A DNA stretch of 64,000 nt from Paenalicyclobacillus ferrooxydans (GTDB lineage Bacteria > Bacillota > Bacilli > Alicyclobacillales > Alicyclobacillaceae). Under the pieces are notes generated by a model. It had not been told where the DNA came from. It searched no databases and worked only from the letters and a program-made list of their open reading frames with translations. Below, piece after piece: positions 59,144-64,000 of the stretch. The DNA lies in NCBI RefSeq assembly GCF_001399675.1, contig NZ_LJCO01000040.1, positions 47,704-111,703 on the forward strand, read 5' to 3'. Position 1 is the stretch's first letter, and each line of letters starts with the position of its first letter. The translations under genes were made by a program, and so were the position numbers.

Positions 59144-60216
59144 CGCACCTCCATATCGTCAAGCCTGAGTCTCTCCCGGATGAGCGCAGCCCGCCTTGTG
59201 TCCCGTTCACCTGGAGCTAATTCTTCGTGGAAATATTTCTGCAAAAACGCGGGCTGAATCATGACCATCAGTTCTTTCAAAATACTTGATGAGACGCCTC
59301 GAATCACACCGAGATCGATACCGAGACGAACGTCTGACAGTCTCTGCAACGTCTCTTTAGAATCTATTTTTCTCGCATAAGCCAGGATTCCAAACGATCG
59401 ACAGACGCGATCTTCTAAATCTGTTCGATTTTGACTCATCAAAGCCCGTCTTGCGGACCGCTCATGGTCAATCAATTGTTGCACAACGCTGCTGAGATTG
59501 CCGATGATCTCTTCCTCGGACTCCCCCAGCGTCATTTGGTTCGACACCTGAAACAAATTCCCTACGGCTTCGCTGCCCTCACCGTACATTCCACGGACTG
59601 TCAGTCCCACTTGGGACACAGCAGACAACAGGCGATTGATATGACCAGAGATGACCAGACCCGGCAGATGCATCATCACAGAAGCCCTGATGCCTGTTCC
59701 AACGTTCGTTGGACAAGCTGTCAGGTATCCGTACCGTTCATGGAATGAGTACGGCAGGTGCTCTTCAAGAGCATCATCGACTTCGCTTGCTCGGTTCCAT
59801 GCTTCTTGCAGACGAAATCCCGGCATGATGCACTGTATTCGAAGGTGGTCCTCCTCATTCACCATAATGCTCATAACCTCGTCTTCAGTCAGTGCAATCG
59901 CGCCGTGCTTCACTTGCTCGGCAAGGTCACGGCTCATCAGATGTTTTTCGACCAACACGTATCGATCAAGAGCAGACATGTCTGAGCAACGTGCAAATTC
60001 AAACTGTCCGACATTCTTTACCGATTTGCTTTCGAGTGCCTGCTTGACGAGACGAATCACTTCGTCAGCGTGACTATCTGTTTGCAAAACGGGAAACGGC
60101 ATATCTTCAAGGTTTCTAGCGATCCGTATGCGACTTGTTACAATGATGTCGTCATCGGGGCCGCCGTCCTTCATCCACTTACTCGTAGCTCGTTGCAGGA
60201 ATTCGCTGAGTGACAC
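59140..60216 (-). CDS. mcsB: Protein-arginine kinase McsB
   Basis: McsB phosphorylates arginines, marking proteins, including CtsR, for ClpCP. The 358 residues carry the phosphagen-kinase core: [15 protein letters not shown] (ATP-binding Arg), HLRIQ with the catalytic region, and [16 protein letters not shown]. The start is a GTG after AGGAGGGG, one base after the mcsA stop; longer in-frame starts lie within mcsA. Confidence 0.97.
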   Translation of the reverse strand: MSLSEFLQRATSKWMKDGGPDDDIIVTSRIRIARNLEDMPFPVLQTDSHADEVIRLVKQALESKSVKNVGQFEFARCSDMSALDRYVLVEKHLMSRDLAEQVKHGAIALTEDEVMSIMVNEEDHLRIQCIMPGFRLQEAWNRASEVDDALEEHLPYSFHERYGYLTACPTNVGTGIRASVMMHLPGLVISGHINRLLSAVSQVGLTVRGMYGEGSEAVGNLFQVSNQMTLGESEEEIIGNLSSVVQQLIDHERSARRALMSQNRTDLEDRVCRSFGILAYARKIDSKETLQRLSDVRLGIDLGVIRGVSSSILKELMVMIQPAFLQKYFHEELAPGERDTRRAALIRERLRLDDMEVR

Positions 60217-60217
60217 G

Positions 60218-60739
60218 TTACCGCCCCTCCTGTCCATCGAGCGTTTGTTCCAGCTGGCGAATGCGATCTCGCAGTTGTGCCGCTTCTTCAAACTGCTCCG
60301 CGGCGATGGAACGCTGCAGGTCTTGTCGCAGTCTTTGCAACTCTTTCCGACCCTTGACCTGCTCACCAGCACGAAGCGGTACCTTGCCGGTATGAGTTTC
60401 ACTCGACTGAATGCGGCGCAAGAGCGGATCGAGACGAGCAGAAAAACTGTCATAGCAACTTGGACAACCGAACCTGCCAAGCTGGGTGAACTGGCTGTAC
60501 GACATTCCGCATGAGGGGCATCGGAGGGTTGGTTGTGCCGTCGGCACGCCAGGTGAAGACTCCATATTCAGCAGGCCACTCAACAGATGATTGAAATTGA
60601 AGGCTTGTGCTGCCTTCGCGAAGAAGTCTCCTTTCTCCTGTGCGCATTGCTCACACAGGTGAAACTCACTCTTCTCCCCGGCCACAATTTTGGTGAAATG
60701 AACGGTAGCTGGTCGCTCTTTGCACTCTTGGCAAAGCAT
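60218..60739 (-). CDS. mcsA: McsB activator McsA
   Basis: McsA is a zinc protein that activates the kinase McsB. The 173 residues have four CxxC pairs (CQEC, CEQC, CPSC, CPSC) and a C-terminal UVR motif (RLRQDLQRSIAAEQFEEAAQ). ATG 60739 lies eight bases after GGAGG; an in-frame GTG three codons earlier lies on the ribosome-binding site. It lies between ctsR and mcsB. Confidence 0.96.
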   Translation of the reverse strand: MLCQECKERPATVHFTKIVAGEKSEFHLCEQCAQEKGDFFAKAAQAFNFNHLLSGLLNMESSPGVPTAQPTLRCPSCGMSYSQFTQLGRFGCPSCYDSFSARLDPLLRRIQSSETHTGKVPLRAGEQVKGRKELQRLRQDLQRSIAAEQFEEAAQLRDRIRQLEQTLDGQEGR

Positions 60740-60820
60740 GTTAGCCACCTCCTAAATGGTTGACAGTGTGCGGGTTCAACAAATCCAGTTGGACTTAAAG
60801 TGCAGATGGATTTGTCGTGC

Positions 60821-61282
60821 CTAATCCGTGACAGACAATACGACCAGACACTGCGCGAGAATTTTGGCGCGTAACTGGTCGCGCAATGGAAGGTCCACAA
60901 GCAGGACTTCTCTGCTCGTAACCACTTTAAGAAGTGCAGCCTCGCGGTCTGTAAGCAAACCCTCCGCATAAAGCCGCTCAATGATACCATCAGCTTCGCG
61001 TTGGGTGACTTGACTTGAAATGGACTTTGCGATGGTCAACAAGGGCTGGGTTTGCTCAAGTTCGACTTTGCGAATCCGAATATATCCGCCGCCACCGCGC
61101 TTTGATTCGACGAGATAACCGTGATCGAGCGAAAAGCGCGTCGCAATCACATAGTTGATCTGAGACGGTACACATTGAAACAATTCGGCCAGTTCGCTTC
61201 GTTGCAATTCAGCCAATCCGTCTCCCTGCTCCAGTATGTGCTTCAAATAGCGCTCGATGACATCTGAAATGTTCCTCGCCAT
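60821..61282 (-). CDS. ctsR: Class III stress repressor CtsR
   Basis: CtsR represses the clp genes and loses DNA binding on heating. The 153 residues include the winged helix (AELFQCVPSQINYVIATRFS) and the thermosensing glycine-rich wing RGGGGYIRI. The ATG (MARNISDVIERYLK) follows GGGGAGGAG. It is the first gene of the operon it controls. Confidence 0.97.
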   Translation of the reverse strand: MARNISDVIERYLKHILEQGDGLAELQRSELAELFQCVPSQINYVIATRFSLDHGYLVESKRGGGGYIRIRKVELEQTQPLLTIAKSISSQVTQREADGIIERLYAEGLLTDREAALLKVVTSREVLLVDLPLRDQLRAKILAQCLVVLSVTD

Positions 61283-61305
61283 GAACTCCTCCCCTGACGT
61301 CAAAA

Positions 61306-61338
61306 GTTGACTTTTTTTGACTTTGACCTTTGTTGACT
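61306..61338. promoter_or_regulatory. Double CtsR operator
   Basis: Two 7-3-7 direct-repeat boxes fit the CtsR consensus (RGTCAAA-NNN-RGTCAAA on the minus strand): AGTCAAC-AAA-GGTCAAA and AGTCAAA-AAA-AGTCAAC. They abut, sharing one base, and lie between the ctsR promoter and its start. This should give tight autorepression of ctsR-mcsA-mcsB-clpC. Confidence 0.85.
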
Positions 61339-61340
61339 AT

Positions 61341-61368
61341 ATTATAGCGCTCCAAATTCAGAATGCAA
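61341..61368 (-). promoter_or_regulatory. Sigma-A promoter of the ctsR operon
   Basis: Reading leftward, TTGCAT and a perfect TATAAT are 16 bases apart. The -10 touches the CtsR boxes, so repressor binding should block polymerase. Confidence 0.7.
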
Positions 61369-61503
61369 CCACACAACACACCTAATATGGTACAAGCTTT
61401 ACCACTCGTGTACCCATGCTACATCAACAGTCTGTCCGAATTGGACGCGAACCAACGCACAATTGGACATAAGCCATGTCCTCTCAGCCTATCTTTTAAT
61501 TGA

Positions 61504-61519
61504 CCAAACAGTCGTTTGG
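61504..61519. promoter_or_regulatory. Palindrome upstream of the TetR gene
   Basis: CCAAACAGTCGTTTGG is a near-perfect 16-bp palindrome of the size TetR regulators bind. It lies 255 bases before the TetR gene in an approximately 400-base gap that has no gene. Other features of the gap are a direct repeat TATATTGGA at about 61726-61745 and little else I can name. Confidence 0.35.
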
Positions 61520-61774
61520 GATTAGACTCATCCTAAACTCCGGTTTTTCAGACACCCGGTAAATGGGAGTAGGAATATACCCGGGTCGTTTAGAAGAAAC
61601 ATTCGTAAATTATGTTGCGTTTGACAGCGGATTCATCGGGTGAATTTTCAGCGGTTTTAATCAGAACTGGAGCGAGATCATTAACTTTCGAATCCACACA
61701 ATCTGCTCATTTGCCCGCTGTTTATATATTGGACATATATTGGATGTTCGCCAGTAAAGGAGAGGAACAAACTC

Positions 61775-62368
61775 ATGGCTTCTAATCGCCAGAAAGAGAT
61801 TGCGCTCGCTGCCGTTAAGTTGTTTGAGCAGAAAGGCTATCATGCTACATCGGTTCAGGACATCGCGGATGAAGTAGGACTACAGAAGGGGAGTCTGTAC
61901 CACTATATCCACTCAAAAGAAGATCTGTTGCTGCAAATCGCTCACGAGGCCATTACAGAGTTTAACGACAATCTTCAAGCCGTTCTCGACACCGACATGA
62001 GTGCACCAGAAAAGCTGGTGAAGGCCGTGGAAAATCATATCACAGTATCAGTATCAAATATGGAAACGACCACTGTACTGCTCAGAGAAGCCTTTTCGCT
62101 TGGAGATCCACAACATCAGGTCATACAGGACCTTACGGACAAATACGTGGACCTATGGACTCAGGTTCTTGAAGAAGGTGCTCGCTCAGGTGAGTTTCAC
62201 GTTCGCGAACCAAAAGTCGTGGCCCTTGCCATCCTCGGTGCATGTAACTGGGTCTACCGCTGGTACCGCCAATCGGGGCAACTCACGCCAAGTCAGGTTG
62301 CCCGTGTATTTTCAGACATGTTCCTCAACGGGCTGACTTCCGACAACCATCCAGGAGTTCAGCAATAG
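61775..62368 (+). CDS. TetR-family regulator, KstR2/FadR-like
   Basis: A 197-residue TetR repressor. The helix-turn-helix is TSVQDIADEVGLQKGSLYHY (about 27-46). The C-terminal domain, with GACNWVYRWYRQSG, resembles regulators of acyl-CoA and fatty-acid breakdown; that ligand assignment is inference. The ATG follows AAGGAGAGG. It is the only plus-strand gene in the right half and has no obvious target next to it. Its 3' side opens onto the repeat region. Confidence 0.82.
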   Translation: MASNRQKEIALAAVKLFEQKGYHATSVQDIADEVGLQKGSLYHYIHSKEDLLLQIAHEAITEFNDNLQAVLDTDMSAPEKLVKAVENHITVSVSNMETTTVLLREAFSLGDPQHQVIQDLTDKYVDLWTQVLEEGARSGEFHVREPKVVALAILGACNWVYRWYRQSGQLTPSQVARVFSDMFLNGLTSDNHPGVQQ

Positions 62369-62498
62369 ACACACGGTTGCTCGGCAGCCTTCATGCAAAT
62401 CAATCTGGACAGTACGCCACCGAGCGAGGTCTCCAGCGCGGCGGTACAAACGAATCTTCCTTTGTTAGTGTAGCGAACAAAGTTGCCGCATCGCACAT

Positions 62499-62588
62499 CA
62501 CCTTGATGGATCACCTTGATGGATCACCTTGATGGATCACTTTGATGGATCACTTTGATGGATCACCTTGATGGATCACCTTGATGGG
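62499..62588. repeat. 13-bp tandem array inside copy A
   Basis: Seven units of CACCTTGATGGAT; units 4 and 5 read CACTTTGATGGAT and the last is cut short. The array replaces a short stretch (CCAA) found at the same place in copies B and C, so it is a recent slippage expansion. No spacer variation, hence not CRISPR. Confidence 0.95.
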
Positions 62589-62645
62589 AACGAACAAATT
62601 TTCCTCTAACGCTTCGATTTCACATAGTGGCTGGCAATTTACCGT

Positions 62646-62716
62646 ACAGGACTTCCCTTCTTGCCCCGGTTCACCCTACTTTTGAGGGCTGTGAACCCCT
62701 ACAAGGGAAGTCCTGT
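62646..62716. repeat. Long hairpin of copy A
   Basis: Arms ACAGGACTTCCCTT and AAGGGAAGTCCTGT pair over 14 bp, with an inner GGTTCAC/GTGAACC stem. Compared with copies B and C, one base (C for G) breaks the extension of the outer stem. Conserved pairing in all three copies points to a structure kept at the RNA or cruciform level. Confidence 0.8.
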
Positions 62717-62912
62717 TCGTTGTTTCGTCAGTACCTGCCTGGAGTCCGCCATCAACGAACATTCTTTCCCCTATCTCTCGCAGTCTAAGGAACCCACTGC
62801 AACACCACGTAATCCACGGGTGCATTGGGGAGGCCTCAGGCCTGGCTTCCACATCCTTTTTTCAAAGTATCGAACAAAAGAATAGAAGGTGCGCGCCTTC
62901 GCGCGCCAATTT

Positions 62913-63399
62913 AGTGAGGACAGGACGCACCGAGCGAGGTCTCCGGTGCAGCCCGGCCCGGCACGGCCCGGCGGTACAAACGAATCTTCCTCTGTTGGGC
63001 ATATAACGAACAAAAGTGCCGCATCGCCCAAATGGGAACGAACAAATCTTCCTCTCTTGCTCCGTTTTCACATGGTGGCTGACATGTAGCGCACAGGACT
63101 TCCCTTGTTGCCTCGATTCACCTACTTTTGAGGCCTGCGAACCCCTACAAGGGAAGTCCTGTTCGTTGTTTCATCAGTACTTGCCTGGAATCAGCCATCA
63201 GCGAACATTCCTTCCCCTATCTCCCCAGCGTATGGAACCCCTGCAACGCCACTTAACTTCCGGTTGCAACGGGCAGGCCTCAGGCCTGCCTTCCACATCC
63301 TCTCTTCGTCCTGTTTCGATGACCTCGCAGCTTTCAAATTCAAAGTAAAATGCAAAAAACAAAGCGTAGAAGGTGCGCGCCTTCGCGCGCGAATCAACC
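62913..63399. repeat. Dispersed module, copy B
   Basis: Second copy, with the same landmarks in the same order as copy A and no 13-bp array. It has an extra G/C-rich stretch of CCCGGC repeats near its left end, and carries the perfect 19-bp palindrome GGCAGGCCTCAGGCCTGCC at 63272-63290. Short open frames in it are not shared with the other copies. Confidence 0.85.
63093..63162. repeat. Long hairpin of copy B
   Basis: Perfect 16-bp arms ACAGGACTTCCCTTGT and ACAAGGGAAGTCCTGT enclose a 38-base region that folds further. No T-run follows either side, which argues against a simple terminator. Confidence 0.85.
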
Positions 63400-63840
63400 A
63401 GGACAGGGGACGCACCGAAGGAAGTCTCCGGCGCAGCCCGGCCTTGCGGTACAAACGAATCTTCCTCTGTCTTCCATATAACTGACAAAAGTGCTGCATC
63501 GCCCAAATGGGAACGAACAAATCTTCCCCTCTGGCTCCCTTTTCACATGGTGGCTGACATTTTAGCGCACAGGACTTCCCTTGTTGCCTCCGTTCACCTA
63601 CTTTTGAGGGCTGCGAACCCCTACAAGGGAAGTCCTGTTCGTTGTTTCGTCCGTATCCGCCTGGATTCAGCCATCAACGAACATTCTTTCGCTTATCTGC
63701 CTAGCCTAGGGAACCCGCTGTATCGCCATTTAGCCCGCGCGTGCGTCGGGCAGGCCACAGGCCTGCCTTCCACATCCTCTTTTCAAAGTATCGAACAAAA
63801 GAATAGAAGGTGCGCGCCTTCGCGCGCGAATCAATCAAGA
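63400..63840. repeat. Dispersed module, copy C
   Basis: Third copy, ending just before the rrn terminator. It keeps the hairpin, the near-palindrome GGCAGGCCACAGGCCTGCC at 63749-63767, and the GAAGGTGCGCGCCTTCGCGC end. The left border has GCACCGAAGGAAGTCTCC instead of GCACCGAGCGAGGTCTCC. Confidence 0.85.
63569..63638. repeat. Long hairpin of copy C
   Basis: The same perfect 16-bp outer arms as copy B (ACAGGACTTCCCTTGT and ACAAGGGAAGTCCTGT). The inside differs at several positions while the outer stem is unchanged. Confidence 0.85.
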
Positions 63841-63848
63841 CACAACAC

Positions 63849-63880
63849 AAAAAGAGCCCAGCATCTCTGCTGTGCCCTCT
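63849..63880 (-). terminator. rRNA operon terminator
   Basis: An imperfect stem (AGAGGGCACAGCA with TGCTGGGCTCT) and loop followed leftward by five T residues, 12 bases after the 5S end. Confidence 0.85.
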
Positions 63881-63891
63881 GTGTTACTCAC

Positions 63892-64000
63892 TTGCCTGGC
63901 AACGTCCTACCTTCCCAGGAACTCGCGCTCCAAGTATTATCGGCGCTGGAGGTCTTAACGGTCGTGTTCGGCATGGGTACGCGTGTGTCCCCTCCGCCAT
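63892..64000 (-). rRNA. rrf: 5S ribosomal RNA (partial, 5' end outside window)
   Basis: On the minus strand the sequence contains the 5S core CCCATGCCGAACACG, the loop E/helix IV region and the 3' end GTTGCCAGGC, which would pair with the missing 5' end. About 109 of ~117 bases are present. 23S and 16S would lie beyond the right edge. Confidence 0.95.

Larger units (their letters stand above)
62417..62912. repeat. Dispersed module, copy A
   Basis: First of three diverged copies of a ~0.45-0.5 kb unit. Shared landmarks in order: ACCGAGCGAGGTCTCC, CGGTACAAACGAATCTTCCT, TGCCGCATCGC, GGGAACGAACAAAT, a long hairpin (ACAGGACTTCCC ... GGGAAGTCCTGT), CCATCAACGAACATTCTTTC, AGGCCTCAGGCCT, and GAAGGTGCGCGCCTTCGCGC at the end. 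Copy A alone carries the 13-bp array. No open frame is conserved among the copies, so it is not a protein gene. Confidence 0.85.

Noticed and set aside
58058..59257. A 399-codon plus-strand open frame opposite clpC
   Set aside because: Antisense shadow of a conserved gene, with no start signal or recognisable domain.
61661..61843. A 60-codon minus-strand frame over the TetR start
   Set aside because: It overlaps the real regulator gene and lacks any supporting signal.
62499..62588. CRISPR array
   Set aside because: Units are 13 bp, directly adjacent, with no spacers and no cas genes nearby.
62661..63520. Several 60-110 codon open frames in the repeat region
   Set aside because: They are not kept in frame among the three repeat copies and have no ribosome-binding sites.

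Overview
The window is a nearly continuous block of housekeeping and sporulation genes from an endospore-forming Bacilli-type Firmicute. Almost everything lies on the minus strand. The gene order ctsR-mcsA-mcsB-clpC-radA-disA ... sigH-rpmG-secE-nusG-rplKAJL-rpoBC-rpsLG-fusA-tuf-S10-spc-alpha-rplM-rpsI-cwlD-mrp-gerD-kbaA-pdaB matches the Bacillus chromosome next to the origin. KbaA, GerD, PdaB, CwlD and SigH show the cell sporulates. Base composition is close to 50% GC. Several departures from the Bacillus order point to an Alicyclobacillaceae-like lineage rather than Bacillus itself: rpsD lies inside the alpha operon, pssA lies between disA and yacL, and map, the ECF transporter genes, cysE and sigW-rsiW are absent from their usual places. 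The family assignment is inference.

Layout, read in the direction of transcription from high to low coordinates. 63.8-64.0 kb: 3' part of a 5S rRNA gene and the rrn terminator. 62.4-63.8 kb: about 1.4 kb with no credible gene, holding three diverged copies of a ~0.45-0.5 kb structured repeat and a 13-bp tandem array. 61.8-62.4 kb: a plus-strand TetR regulator. 56.7-61.4 kb: the heat-shock operon ctsR-mcsA-mcsB-clpC behind a double CtsR operator. 53.2-56.5 kb: radA, disA, pssA. 45.2-52.9 kb: yacL, ispD, ispF, gltX, a cysteine T-box, cysS, mrnC, rlmB, rae1. 43.3-45.2 kb: sigH, rpmG, secE, nusG. 32.6-43.1 kb: L11-L1, L10-L12 with an L10 leader, a methyltransferase, rpoB, rpoC. 27.7-32.5 kb: str operon. 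10.5-27.6 kb: S10, spc and alpha operons, truA, rplM, rpsI. 5.5-10.4 kb: cwlD, an unknown membrane protein, mrp, gerD, kbaA, pdaB. 1-5.4 kb: a SpoIIM-family protein, arginase, an SGNH hydrolase, and cdaA-cdaR-glmM, which runs off the left edge.

The genes supply translation and transcription machinery, protein export, proteolysis of arginine-phosphorylated proteins, isoprenoid precursors, two independent c-di-AMP synthases (DisA and CdaA), phosphatidylserine synthesis, peptidoglycan precursor synthesis (GlmM), and entry into sporulation and germination. Many small ribosomal genes start with TTG or GTG behind strong Shine-Dalgarno sequences, so starts here were set by ribosome-binding-site spacing. 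The most unexplained DNA is the repeat region beside the rRNA operon; other points worth a look are a perfect inverted repeat over the str promoter, the unusual leader of rpsD and a small unknown membrane protein in the cwlD-mrp interval.
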